In this document: in pieces, positions 18,848 through 27,507 of the stretch
Position numbering within the stretch: position 1 is the first letter of the stretch
Layout of the letters: each line of letters begins with the position of its first letter
Assembly: GCA_003389325.1 (NCBI GenBank)
Contig: QQVE01000068.1
Span: 1-64,000 of the forward strand
Length of the DNA stretch: 64,000 nucleotides
Direction: 5' to 3'
Origin: Planctomycetota bacterium
GTDB lineage: Bacteria; Planctomycetota; Planctomycetia; Pirellulales; PALSA-1355
Program-made: the position numbers and the translations under genes
The notes under the pieces: generated by a model
Database searches by the model: none
What the model was told of the DNA's origin: nothing
What the model saw: the letters and a program-made list of their open reading frames with translations, nothing else

Positions 18848-19392
18848 TGCTTGACGACTTTATCGGACCGACCGGTGTAGAAATCTTCGAACTTCACGAG
18901 CACGTCGTTGCCCTCGACCTTGCAGGCCAGCGAGTCCATGGGCCTTGGGCTGGGGCTGGGTGGAATGATCGCCCCGTCGACGGCGAACGCGCTGTTGTGG
19001 CACGGGCACTTGAACTCGTCGGACGGGCCGTCGAACGCCACGAAGCAGCCGGCGTGCGGACACGTGGCCGAGAGACAATCGGGCTTATCCGCCCCTTGCG
19101 GCAGGCGGAGGTACACCGCGCCGACCGGCTCGCGCGAGCGGTTCCAGGCGTCGACCCGATTGGCGATCACTGGAAACTCGCGGGGGGTGCCGTCGGTGGG
19201 CAGCGCGTCGAGCGTGGTGACGCGGACGAACTTGGCTTCGCCCGCGCGCTTGCGGAGCGGATTGAGAAACACGGCCAAGGCCGCGGCCGTCGGCACGATG
19301 GCCAAAAAACCGCCGATGACGATCGCCGAAGCGGCCGCGAAAAAACCGCGCCGATCCGACGTCTGGTCCGGCGTTTGAGACTCGTATGACAT
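18844..19392 (-). CDS. Rieske 2Fe-2S protein of the bc complex
   Basis: The 182-residue protein carries a twin-arginine motif (SDRRGFFAAAS, 12-22) and an uncleaved-looking membrane anchor (about 20-43), as expected of Rieske subunits, which are exported folded. The cluster-binding boxes are CPHAGC (111-116) and CPCHNS (129-134), giving two cysteine and two histidine ligands plus the disulfide pair. It passes electrons from quinol at the cytochrome b subunit to the fused cytochrome c domains. Its stop overlaps the start of the cytochrome gene (ATGA), so the two subunits are translationally coupled and form the whole visible complex. Confidence 0.94.
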   Translation of the reverse strand: MSYESQTPDQTSDRRGFFAAASAIVIGGFLAIVPTAAALAVFLNPLRKRAGEAKFVRVTTLDALPTDGTPREFPVIANRVDAWNRSREPVGAVYLRLPQGADKPDCLSATCPHAGCFVAFDGPSDEFKCPCHNSAFAVDGAIIPPSPSPRPMDSLACKVEGNDVLVKFEDFYTGRSDKVVKQ

Positions 19393-19553
19393 GCCGCTTC
19401 GCCTCCGTTAACGCAGCTACCGCGAGGGCTCTTCCGGTGGGCGGGCGCGTCGAGCGTTCACTTGCACGTTCGACGAGCAAAACTTGGCAGGCAGCTTGGG
19501 CGGGAAATCGTCGAGTCGCTCTCCTCGGTCTTGCCCGACGACTCTACGCTCGA

Positions 19554-20540
19554 TTATCGCATGGCTTTGCGCACAGCGTCAAGCACCTGCGATTGCGCGG
19601 CGGGCCACGGCGCGTTGATCGAAGCTCCCGCGGCCGCTTTGTGCCCGCCGCCGCCAAAATGCTTGGCCAATTCGCTGCAATCAACCTGCGGCGTGCGGCT
19701 GCGAAAGCTGAGCTTGAATCCGCCGGCGGACTGCTCGACGAGAATCACCGCCACTTCGGTGCCCGCGATGGCCAGCGTCATGTTAATTACGTCCTCAGTG
19801 TCCGAGGGCAGCGCGCCGGTTTCGTCGAAGTCTTCTTTCAACGCGGCGGTGTGCGCCAGCCGGCCATCAAGCTCGGTGCGCGTGCGATCGAGGATGCGTC
19901 CCCGCAGCCGCAGACGCGCGAGCGAATCGTGCTCGTACAGCGCGGCGTAGATCTCGGCCGGTACGGCTCCGGCTTCGACCAGGTCGCCGGCATAGCGGAG
20001 CGTGAGGCCGGTGGTGGAGTTGAAACGAAACCAACCGGTGTCGGTGGCGATGGCGGCAAACAACGGGCGGGCGATCTCGGGCGTGATCCGCACGCCCAGG
20101 TGCCGCGCGGCTTCGAGCACCAGCCGGCCCGTGGCTTCGGCCTCGCGGTTCTTGAACAGCTCGGCTCCCAGGTCGTCTTCGCCCACGTGATGGTCGAGCA
20201 CGGCCTTGTGCGCCTTGCTCGAGCGAACGACTTCGGCCATGGAGCCGAGCTGGGCCCAGGCGCTGGTGTCGAGCACGATCAGCACCTCGCAGCCTTCGAG
20301 GTGAAAAGGCTCGACGTCGACGCCGAGGGTCTTGAGCCGCTTGTCGGGATCGATGAAGGCCAGGTTCGGCGGCGTCTGCTGGGCGTTGACGACCAGCACG
20401 TCTTTGCCCAAGGCTTCGAGCACACCGGCCATGCCCAGCTCGCTGCCCAGCGCGTCGCAGTCGGGCCGCACGTGGCTGGTGAGCAGAAAGCGATCGTGCG
20501 AATTGATCAACTCGGTGAACCGCGGCCAGGAAATCGACAT
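19554..20540 (-). CDS. nrnA: DHH-family phosphoesterase (NrnA-like oligoribonuclease/pAp phosphatase)
   Basis: The 328-residue protein starts at 20540, preceded by GAGAGAG. The DHH domain has HVRPDCDALGS and LDHHVG with the metal-binding acids and histidines, and the DHHA1 domain has FGGGGHKAAAG for substrate binding. NrnA enzymes degrade short oligoribonucleotides and dephosphorylate 3'-phosphoadenosine-5'-phosphate. It is 50 bases downstream of ribF on the same strand, and many bacteria place the two genes near each other. This makes NrnA more likely than RecJ, which is also much larger. Confidence 0.88.
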   Translation of the reverse strand: MSISWPRFTELINSHDRFLLTSHVRPDCDALGSELGMAGVLEALGKDVLVVNAQQTPPNLAFIDPDKRLKTLGVDVEPFHLEGCEVLIVLDTSAWAQLGSMAEVVRSSKAHKAVLDHHVGEDDLGAELFKNREAEATGRLVLEAARHLGVRITPEIARPLFAAIATDTGWFRFNSTTGLTLRYAGDLVEAGAVPAEIYAALYEHDSLARLRLRGRILDRTRTELDGRLAHTAALKEDFDETGALPSDTEDVINMTLAIAGTEVAVILVEQSAGGFKLSFRSRTPQVDCSELAKHFGGGGHKAAAGASINAPWPAAQSQVLDAVRKAMR

Positions 20541-20590
20541 GCTCTCTCGCTTGTGGGTTTCGAGGGGTCCCAACGTCGGCCGTGCTGCAA

Positions 20591-21559
20591 CTATCCGCCC
20601 CCGGGTCCGCCGGCCAGTTTGTCGGCCAGCTCGAACTGCTGGAATGCCTGGCGGGTCCGCTGGATATCGTCTTGCAGTTGGGCCACGAGCGCGTCGGGGC
20701 CGGCGAAGCGTTGAATGTTCCGTAAGCGGTCGAGAAAGTCAACCTCCAGCGGTTCGCCGTACAGCGGCGAGCCGTCCCAGCCGACCAGGTGGGCTTCGAC
20801 CTTGAGGGCCCCCTCGCCGAAGGTGGGATTGGGCCCGATGTTGATTGCCGCCGGATAGCGTCGGTCGCCCACGATGCCCCGTCCGGCGTAAACGCCCGGG
20901 GACGGCAGCAGCGTGTCGATGGCGTCGAGGTTCGCCGTGCCGAATCCCAGCTTCGCGCCGCGGCCGGCCCCGTGCACGACCATGCCGCGAATGCGATACG
21001 GCTGGGTGAGCATAGCCCGAGCTGCGGCTACTTGCCCATCGGCCACGAGCTTGCGGATGCGCGAGCTGGAAACGTAGTCGCCATCGACCACGACGGGCTC
21101 GACCACGTCGAGGCTGATACCGTCGGCCTCGGCCAGGCTGCGCAGCACGTCAATCGTCCCCTTGCGACCGCGGCCGAAGCAGAAGTTGGGTCCCTCGACG
21201 ATCGCCCGGGCGTCGAGTTGCCGGCGGACGATCCGCTCGAAGAATTCCGAGGCTTCGAGGGCCAGCAGTTCTTCGTCGGTGGGAAAGGCGATCACGGCGT
21301 CGATGCCCAGCTCGGCCAAGAGTTGTGCCTTGCGCTGCGTCCAAGTCAGCGGCGGCGGCGCCTGTTGCGGGCGCAACAATCGCACGGGGTGGGGATCAAA
21401 CGTGAACACCAGGGCGGCTCCGCCGGCGTCGCGCGCTTTTTCGATCACGCGATCGACGATGCGGGCGTGGCCCAGGTGCACGCCGTCGAAGTTGCCGATG
21501 GCCACGGCGCCGCGGCGGAGTTCCGCAGGCAGGTCGGTCACTTGACGCAAAAGCTTCAC
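20591..21559 (-). CDS. ribF: Bifunctional riboflavin kinase/FAD synthetase
   Basis: This 322-residue protein has the adenylyltransferase signature AIGNFDGVHLGH near its start, then FTFDPHPVRLL and VSSSRIRKLV. The C-terminal kinase domain includes GFGTANLDAIDTLLPSPGVYAG, INIGPNPTFGEG and VEAHLVGWDGSPLYGEPLEVDFL. The family normally reads PTANL in the kinase site; here the proline is glycine. It makes FMN from riboflavin and then FAD. No FMN riboswitch was seen in the 168 bases upstream. Confidence 0.94.
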   Translation of the reverse strand: MKLLRQVTDLPAELRRGAVAIGNFDGVHLGHARIVDRVIEKARDAGGAALVFTFDPHPVRLLRPQQAPPPLTWTQRKAQLLAELGIDAVIAFPTDEELLALEASEFFERIVRRQLDARAIVEGPNFCFGRGRKGTIDVLRSLAEADGISLDVVEPVVVDGDYVSSSRIRKLVADGQVAAARAMLTQPYRIRGMVVHGAGRGAKLGFGTANLDAIDTLLPSPGVYAGRGIVGDRRYPAAINIGPNPTFGEGALKVEAHLVGWDGSPLYGEPLEVDFLDRLRNIQRFAGPDALVAQLQDDIQRTRQAFQQFELADKLAGGPGGG

Positions 21560-21727
21560 GAAATCGGCCGTGGGCTGACGCGATGCGGCTGGGAGTACGA
21601 GTAAGCCATGAATTATGCGGCGGCGGCGCGGGCAGGGTCAATGCGAGGCGGTCGCGGGGGCTTTTTCGTTGACCATGACGGAAATGAGACGGATAATTTC
21701 AATGGTACTTCTAGAGGAATTCAGTCA

Positions 21728-22009
21728 ATGTCCATCGAATCCTCCAGCGAAATGGCGATCTTCGAGCGGCTCGTGTGGCCTTCGGAGCCGCCGCTTTCGG
21801 AAGAAGCGGCGCGTTCTCTGCTGGCAGTGGAGTTCGGCTCGACCGATGCCGAACGTATGCACGTGCTGGCCGAGAAGGCGCGCCGCGGAACGCTGACGCC
21901 CGAGGAGCAGCGCGAGGCGGACAACTACGAGCGCGTGGGCCACTATTTGGCGATTCTGCAATCGAAGGCGCGGATCGCATTGGGCCGTTCGACGGATGCC
22001 GACACGTGA
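21728..22009 (+). CDS. Small protein of unknown function preceding an HNH nuclease remnant
   Basis: The start at 21728 has AGAGGAA about eight bases upstream. The 93-residue product is acidic and helical, including ERMHVLAEKARRGTLTPEEQ and NYERVGHYLAILQSKARIA. From memory, short proteins with this pattern occur in planctomycetes and cyanobacteria directly upstream of HNH nuclease genes, which is what is seen here: the ATG of the broken HNH gene overlaps this stop codon. It could be a partner or regulator of the nuclease. The function is unknown. Confidence 0.7.
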   Translation: MSIESSSEMAIFERLVWPSEPPLSEEAARSLLAVEFGSTDAERMHVLAEKARRGTLTPEEQREADNYERVGHYLAILQSKARIALGRSTDADT

Positions 22010-22413
22010 TGGCCCTATCCAAGCCGCTCTTGGAGTTGGTTCCGATGCGAGTATTGCCAGTTGCCTCAAGCCTACGACCCGCTCCAGTTCGAAGTGGATC
22101 ATATCATCGCCCAGCAGCACTCGGGCGCATCGACGGCTGAGATCTTGCCCTGGCATGCTTCGCGTGCAACCACCACAAGGGACCGAACATTGCCGGATAC
22201 GATGCGGTCCTTGAGGCAACGGTACCGCTGTTCCACCCTCGGCGCGACAAATGGGAGGACCACTTTCATTGGAATGGTCCAGAACTGGAGGGCACTAGCC
22301 CCACCGGCCGCGTGACGGTGCAGGTCTTGGCAATGAATCGGGACTATCGGGTCGCGTTACGGCGTGCGCTCATGCAAGAAGGGGTTTTTCCACGCCAGCC
22401 GACCCCGGAATGA
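22009..22413 (+). pseudogene. HNH endonuclease, disrupted by at least two frame changes
   Basis: An ATG at 22009 overlaps the upstream stop and encodes MALSKPLLELV, a plausible N-terminus. The nuclease core then appears in another frame from 22043: RCEYCQLPQ and FEVDHIIAQQHSG with the first zinc cysteines and the catalytic DH. At about 22139-22141 one base is missing, and the rest continues in a third frame: DLALACFACNHHKG (second zinc pair and HNH asparagine/histidine), LFHPRRDKWEDHF, TPTGR-like TSPTGRVTV, ending at TGA 22411. Together the pieces cover nearly a full HNH protein of ~135 residues. The gene is therefore broken, unless sequencing errors account for both shifts. Confidence 0.8.
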
Positions 22414-22506
22414 GGCGTGGGCGTATCCGCGCCCTGCGCGCTCTCGGCGGCTTGTGCTATCCTTGTATGCTGATTCGTGCGGACTCGTGCCACCCCCTGA
22501 GGCTCC

Positions 22507-24144
22507 ATGGAAGAGAAGCAGTTTTTCCTCTCCCCTGAGCTCGCCCAGCGGTTGGGAGCGATCGACATCGGCACCAACAGCATCCGGCTGATGGTGGCCG
22601 AGCCGCTCAAAGGCGGCAACTATCGCATCCTGGACGAAGAAAAGGAGTCGACCCGGCTGGGCAAACAGCTCAACCGCACGGGGCGTCTCGACCCCGAGGC
22701 GATCGAGCTCTCGCTTTCCGCTCTGCGGCGGATGAAGAAGATCGCCGAGGGCTTTCAGGTCACCGAGCTGCGCACGATCGCCACCTGCGCCGTGCGCGAG
22801 GCCGCCAACGGCGAGGAGTTCTGCCGCCGGGCGCGCGAAGAGCTGGGCATCGAGATCGAGATCGTCGGCGCCGAACAAGAGGCGCTGTTGGCCTTCTCCA
22901 GCGTGCAGCGGGCCTTCGATCTGTCGGGCAAGCATCTGGCCGTAGTCGATATCGGCGGCGGCAGCACCGAAATCGTGCTGGCCTTCGGCAACCTGGTCGA
23001 AGCGCTGTACACCACGCGGCTGGGCGCGGTGCGGCTGAGCGAAGCGTTTCCCGACACGTCGTCGGCCGAGGGCTTCGGCGCGCTGGTGGACCACATCGAC
23101 CGCCACCTGAAAAAGCACACCAAGCTGCCGGCCTTTGCGCCGCACATTCTGTTCGGCTCGGGCGGCACGTTCACGAGCCTGGCGGCGATGGTGATGGCCG
23201 CCAAAGGACAAAACGGCAACCCGGTGCGGGGTTACCAGGTGAGCCGCGCCGACGTGCGGCACTTGCTCGACCGCCTGCGCAAGACGCCCCCCAAGGAACG
23301 AGCCAACTGGCCGGGTCTGAGCCCCGACCGCACCGACATCATCGTCGGCGGGCTGGCGATCATCGATCGCGTGATGGACCGCTTCGCGATCAACACGGTG
23401 CAGGTCCACAACCGCGGTGTGCGCGACGGGCTGCTGCTGTCGATGATCGACTCGGCGCCCGGGGTGGAGAGCGAAGCCCCGAGCGACCGCGAGGCCGCGC
23501 TCGAGCGTTTGGCAGCCAGTTGCGGCTGCGAGATGGAGCATAGCCGACACGTGTCTTACCTGGCCGGGCTGATCTTCGCGCAGTTGGCCCCGCGCTATCA
23601 CCTGCGGGTCGAAGACCGCGTGCTGCTCGAGGCCGCGGCCAAGCTGCAGGACGTGGGCTACCTGATCAACTACGACCAGCACCACAAACACAGCTACCAC
23701 CTGATCATGCACAGCCGACTGGCCGGTTTTCAGCCGGCCGAACTGGAGCTGATCGCCAACTTGGCCCGGTACCATCGCGGCGCCGAACCCAAGCGGAAGC
23801 ACGACAACTTCCGCCAACTGGCGCCGCGCGACCAGAACCGCGTGCGGCAAATGGCCGCCATCCTCCGCGTGGCCGGCGGGTTGGACCGCAGCAACACGCA
23901 GCAGGTGTCCGACGTCGCGGTGCAGTTCGGCCGCAAACGGCACATCAGCCTGCGGCTCATCTCGCGGCAATTCCCTGAAGTGGATATTTGGGGCGCGCGG
24001 AAACGGGCGAAGTTGTTCGAGAAAGTGTTCGACGCCGATTTGTCGATCGAATGGGACGAATCGGGCGCCCGCCGCAACGCATCGTCCAACGGCAACGGCA
24101 GTGCGCAATCCCGCGTCGGCGAGCCGGCGAGCAAGTCGCACTAG
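22507..24144 (+). CDS. Ppx/GppA phosphatase with C-terminal HD-type domain
   Basis: The 545-residue protein has the ASKHA-fold phosphate loops of exopolyphosphatases: GAIDIGTNSIRLMV near the start, ATCAVREAANG, VVDIGGGSTE and FGSGGTFTSLAAM. After about residue 330 there is an HD-like helical domain (MEHSRHVSYLAGLIF, KLQDVGYLINYDQHHKHSYHLI, ILRVAGGLDRS), as in the longer Ppx/GppA proteins. It degrades polyphosphate or converts pppGpp to ppGpp; these cannot be told apart by sequence alone. It appears to be a single-gene unit after the broken HNH gene. Confidence 0.9.
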   Translation: MEEKQFFLSPELAQRLGAIDIGTNSIRLMVAEPLKGGNYRILDEEKESTRLGKQLNRTGRLDPEAIELSLSALRRMKKIAEGFQVTELRTIATCAVREAANGEEFCRRAREELGIEIEIVGAEQEALLAFSSVQRAFDLSGKHLAVVDIGGGSTEIVLAFGNLVEALYTTRLGAVRLSEAFPDTSSAEGFGALVDHIDRHLKKHTKLPAFAPHILFGSGGTFTSLAAMVMAAKGQNGNPVRGYQVSRADVRHLLDRLRKTPPKERANWPGLSPDRTDIIVGGLAIIDRVMDRFAINTVQVHNRGVRDGLLLSMIDSAPGVESEAPSDREAALERLAASCGCEMEHSRHVSYLAGLIFAQLAPRYHLRVEDRVLLEAAAKLQDVGYLINYDQHHKHSYHLIMHSRLAGFQPAELELIANLARYHRGAEPKRKHDNFRQLAPRDQNRVRQMAAILRVAGGLDRSNTQQVSDVAVQFGRKRHISLRLISRQFPEVDIWGARKRAKLFEKVFDADLSIEWDESGARRNASSNGNGSAQSRVGEPASKSH

Positions 24145-24180
24145 CAGTCCGTTGAGGTAAGCCGTCCTGGCCGAGGGCGG

Positions 24181-25227
24181 CTACCAGTTGCTCTCGATGC
24201 CCAGCAACACGCCGTGGAAGAAGACCGTGGACGAGGTGTCGATTTCGAACCCGTCGGGCACGAAGCCGCCGATTTGCGTCGAGCCGGCGGCGACGCCTGA
24301 GAGCCACAGCAATTGGTATCCGGCGCGGAGCGCCCAGCGGTCGCTGAGCCGGTAGACGCCAGTGAAGTTCAGGTCGCCGACAAACGCGGTATGATCGCGG
24401 CCGAGGCGAAACAAGAAGCTGTCGCCCGTCGTTTCGCTGCCGCGCAACGTCATGCCCGCCCCGTTGGCGTAGACGCCGGCCTTGATTGCTCCTTCGACCT
24501 GAAAGCGGCGGCTGGGCGCCCAGAGGATGGCATCGGCCCCGATCTGAAGTCCGTACAGGTCGTTCGTGGTGCCGAAAACGGCCCGCCCGTAATCCGAAAA
24601 GTCGGGCGCGCCGGCGATGAAGCCCATGGCGTCGCGAAATGACAGGTAGCGCAGCCCGGCCAGCCATGTCCAGCGGGGCGTGACGTTGCGGCGCAGATTC
24701 AGTTCGAAGCTTTGCAGCGAGCTGGATCCGAACAATCGGGCGCCCAGCGGACCGGTGAAGGGCGGCTCATCGGGGATATTCAGTTGCGCGCCGGTGTCGG
24801 TGAAGACGGGGCCGTACGCGGCGTTCCAACCTTCGACGCCGAAGTAGCGAAATTCGAGGTCCGCCACCGTGCCGTGCCATAGCAGGCCCACGTCGACGCC
24901 ACCCCGAAACGGGAATTCCAACTGATCGGGATCGAGCAGAGTGCGTCCCGTGCCGAGTTCGGTCAGCAGCAGTTCGGATCGCGGCCGTGACCGCTGGAGC
25001 AGCACCGCGCCGAGCCGGCCGGTGAGACGCGGAGTCGGGCGCGCGGTTGGGGTGAAGGACAGCGGTTCGTCGAGCCAAGCAGCCGGTGGATTTTCGTGCC
25101 AGGCCGTCAGTGTTGGCGGGGCGAGCGGCCATTCCACGTCGGCACACGCCCGACGCGGCGCCGACGTGCCGGCCAGGATGGCCAGGGCCACCAGCCAGAT
25201 CGCAGTGGATTGGCGCGTGACTACCAT
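24181..25227 (-). CDS. BBP7-like outer-membrane beta-barrel protein (copy 2)
   Basis: The 348-residue protein starts at 25227, where ATG overlaps the TAG of the upstream paralogue (ATGGTAG). A signal peptide (IWLVALAILAGTSAPRRACA) follows. The body alternates short hydrophobic strands with polar turns, with LEFRYFGVEGWNAA, LNLRRNVTPRWTWLAGLRYL, NDLYGLQIGADAILW and a terminal VFFHGVLLGIESNW ending in an aromatic residue, typical of outer-membrane barrels. The BBP7 family, abundant in planctomycetes, is the closest match I can name. It is clearly a duplicate of its neighbour. The function is unknown. Confidence 0.75.
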   Translation of the reverse strand: MVVTRQSTAIWLVALAILAGTSAPRRACADVEWPLAPPTLTAWHENPPAAWLDEPLSFTPTARPTPRLTGRLGAVLLQRSRPRSELLLTELGTGRTLLDPDQLEFPFRGGVDVGLLWHGTVADLEFRYFGVEGWNAAYGPVFTDTGAQLNIPDEPPFTGPLGARLFGSSSLQSFELNLRRNVTPRWTWLAGLRYLSFRDAMGFIAGAPDFSDYGRAVFGTTNDLYGLQIGADAILWAPSRRFQVEGAIKAGVYANGAGMTLRGSETTGDSFLFRLGRDHTAFVGDLNFTGVYRLSDRWALRAGYQLLWLSGVAAGSTQIGGFVPDGFEIDTSSTVFFHGVLLGIESNW

Positions 25228-26282
25228 GCCGCCTCCAGACCGACCAGCACTCCGTGGTAGAAGGTGCCGTGCGAGGTATTCGTGCCCACGTCGCCGGTGT
25301 CCAAGTCGAGGCGATGGATTTGCTCGGACGCGATGGCCACGCCGTTGAGCCACAGCAATTGATATCCGCCCCGCAGAGCCAGATGCTCGGTGAGTTGATA
25401 GACGCCCACGAAGTTTAAGTCGCCGACGAACGCGGTGTGATCGTGGCCCAGCCAGAAGATCTGGTCGGGGTCTCCGCCGCCGCCTGAGCCGATGTGGTTG
25501 ACGCCGATGCTGCTGCGTGCCGAGTTGGCGAACACCCCCGCTTTGAGCGCGCCTTCAACGCGAAAGCGTCCGCCGCGGTCCCACAGCAACCCTTCGGCGC
25601 CAATCTGCAGGCCGTACAGGTCGTTGTTGGCGTTGAAGCCAATGATGCTGCCGTTGGCCAGCGCGCTGTCGCCCGCGAAGAAGCTAAGGCGTTCGTGCAA
25701 TCGCACGTAGCGGAATCCGGCCAACAGCGAAAGGCGGGGCAGGATATTGCGGCGGAGGTTCAACTCCACGCTGTCCAGGGACGAGACGTACCACGAAGCG
25801 AGCGTGAAAGAACCGAACGCGGGGTCGAAGCCGGGGATCGGTAGCGTGAAGCCGTCTGGCGAATCGAGAGGGCCTTGTGCCGCTTGCCAATCGTGAACCC
25901 CGAAATAGCGGAACTCGACGTCGGCCCAGCGACCGTATCGCACGAGCCCAACGTCGGGACCGCCCTCAAAGGGAAAGTGGAAACCCGCCGGATCGATGAG
26001 GCTCTGGCCGCTGACCGGATTGAGCAGGAACGGCGTCGAGACGGGCCGCGCCCGCTGGAGGATCACCGCACCTACCGAACCCGACCAGCGGGGTTGAAAC
26101 GAGAGCGACTCCCACTGTTGGGGCACGATCTGCGGCGTCGTGAGCAGGCTTTCGCCGCTCCACGTCTGCTCGTGCACAAAGCGCCCGACGGGCGGCAGCT
26201 CTTCCGCACCGTGCCCCGCGCGCGGCGCCAGCGCCATGCAGCAGCCAGCGACGAGCAGCAGCGCGGAGCAGCGCTTCGGCAT
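25221..26282 (-). CDS. BBP7-like outer-membrane beta-barrel protein (copy 1)
   Basis: Starting at 26282, the 353-residue protein opens with a signal peptide (CSALLLVAGCCMALAPRAGHG). It shares its whole layout with the next gene: FPFEGGPDVGLVRYG, VEFRYFGVHDWQAA, LNLRRNILPRLSLLAGFRYV, NDLYGLQIGAEGLLW, DHTAFVGDLNFVGVYQL, and a terminal FYHGVLVGLEAAW. Both genes therefore come from one tandem duplication and are translated from one message with overlapping ends. The C-terminal aromatic residue and strand pattern indicate an outer-membrane barrel. The substrate or partner is unknown. Confidence 0.75.
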   Translation of the reverse strand: MPKRCSALLLVAGCCMALAPRAGHGAEELPPVGRFVHEQTWSGESLLTTPQIVPQQWESLSFQPRWSGSVGAVILQRARPVSTPFLLNPVSGQSLIDPAGFHFPFEGGPDVGLVRYGRWADVEFRYFGVHDWQAAQGPLDSPDGFTLPIPGFDPAFGSFTLASWYVSSLDSVELNLRRNILPRLSLLAGFRYVRLHERLSFFAGDSALANGSIIGFNANNDLYGLQIGAEGLLWDRGGRFRVEGALKAGVFANSARSSIGVNHIGSGGGGDPDQIFWLGHDHTAFVGDLNFVGVYQLTEHLALRGGYQLLWLNGVAIASEQIHRLDLDTGDVGTNTSHGTFYHGVLVGLEAAW

Positions 26283-26628
26283 AATCCGTTTACCAAAAGG
26301 GATGAGGTCGTCGTCTCGCGACCCCCGCTGCCCCGGACAGGTGCGAAACCGCCCGGCCTCCATTGCCGGACTGCGCACGTATCGGTGACTCGCGCTGGGG
26401 CAGGTGAGTGATCGCGCGTGGACTGCTATACGCTGCAGAATCGCTGAGGCCGCCAGAACACGTAGCGCTAGAGCCAGCCCGCGCAATCGCACCGTGGATC
26501 ATCCGCGCAAGCGTCACAACCGGGGCAACTGCGCGTGGGCGTTTCGCGGCCCCCCAAGGATTCGAGCGGCTGCGAGATCGCACGGCCGCGGGTTGAAGTC
26601 GGCCCGGATGGCTTGCCTCAACGGTCTG
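26283..26628. other. Gene-free interval upstream of the barrel genes
   Basis: These 346 bases separate the end of nnrD from the start of the barrel operon, both on the minus strand. They should contain the nnrD terminator and the barrel promoter. I recognised no strong hairpin, promoter or repeat in them. Confidence 0.5.
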
Positions 26629-27507
26629 TCAAGTCTCGAGCGACGTGGCCAGTTGCCAGGCGGTGGGGAGAAAGTCGATCAGGTCGTGGGCGATCATCGA
26701 CACTTCGCCCAATTCGCTGGCGGCCAGGTCGCCGGCCAGGCCGTGCACGTGGACGCCCAGCCGCGCCGCGTCGTAAGGCGTCAAGTGTTGGCAAATGAGC
26801 GCCGTAATGATGCCGGTCAGCACGTCGCCCGTGCCGCCGGTGGCCATGCCGGGATTGCCCGTCGTATTGAGAGCGAAACGCTTGGGATCGGCGACGACCG
26901 TGCGGTGACCCTTGAGCACGAGCACCAGGTCGTTCGTGCTGGCAAACTCCGTGGCCAGCTTCTTTCGGTCGTCGGGGGCGATCGTGTCGAGGCCCGTCAA
27001 GCGAGCAAACTCGCCGGGATGCGGCGTCAGCACGCGCGGCCCGCCGGCTGCGCCGAGCACCTCGGGCTGTTGGGCCAGGGCAAACAGGGCATCGGCGTCG
27101 ACGACCATCGGCAGCTTTGTTTCGCGATAGAGCTGCCCGACGACTTCGACCAGTTGCTGCGAGCGTCCCAGGCCCGGCCCGAGCGCCACGACCGTAGACT
27201 CGGCGATCAAGTCGGTCAGCAGCGGCAAGGCCGTCTTGGCGATCCGGCCGTCGGCGTCGCACGGCAGCGGCACCGACATCAGGCTGGGCTCGAAGCCGGC
27301 CGCGGTCGGCTGGCAAGCGCTGGGCGTGGCCAGCTTCACCAAGCCGGCGCCCGAGCGCAGCGTGGACAGACTGGCCAGCGCGATGGCTCCGGCCATGCCT
27401 TGCGAGCCGCCGATGAGCAGCGCGCGGCCGAAGTCGCCCTTGTGGCTGTCGGGGCTGCGCGGTGCCAGGCGGGGCAGGGGCGCGGAGCTCTCGTCGCGTT
27501 GAGTCAT
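26629..27507 (-). CDS. nnrD: ADP-dependent NAD(P)H-hydrate dehydratase
   Basis: The protein has 292 residues from the ATG at 27507, which shares one base with the larB stop codon; the codon just before it is TTG and is less likely. It has the ribokinase-like fold of the YjeF C-terminal domain: GRALLIGGSQGMAGA, VVALGPGLGRS, LTPHPGEFARL and the catalytic GNPGMATGGTGDVLTG. It repairs hydrated NAD(P)H using ADP. The epimerase half (YjeF N-terminal domain) is not fused here and is not in the window. The overlap with larB implies co-translation. Confidence 0.92.
   Translation of the reverse strand: MTQRDESSAPLPRLAPRSPDSHKGDFGRALLIGGSQGMAGAIALASLSTLRSGAGLVKLATPSACQPTAAGFEPSLMSVPLPCDADGRIAKTALPLLTDLIAESTVVALGPGLGRSQQLVEVVGQLYRETKLPMVVDADALFALAQQPEVLGAAGGPRVLTPHPGEFARLTGLDTIAPDDRKKLATEFASTNDLVLVLKGHRTVVADPKRFALNTTGNPGMATGGTGDVLTGIITALICQHLTPYDAARLGVHVHGLAGDLAASELGEVSMIAHDLIDFLPTAWQLATSLET

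Noticed and set aside
16919..18880. Plus-strand frame of 653 residues opposite the cytochrome b gene
   Set aside because: The composition is typical of antisense frames, and the cytochrome gene on the other strand has every heme ligand.
21560..21727. Possible FMN riboswitch upstream of ribF
   Set aside because: The conserved FMN riboswitch elements were not found in these bases, and the interval is short and shared with a divergent gene.
22009..22315. Programmed frameshifting as an explanation for the HNH gene
   Set aside because: Two separate shifts would be needed, and no slippery heptamer was evident at either point; gene decay or sequencing error is simpler.
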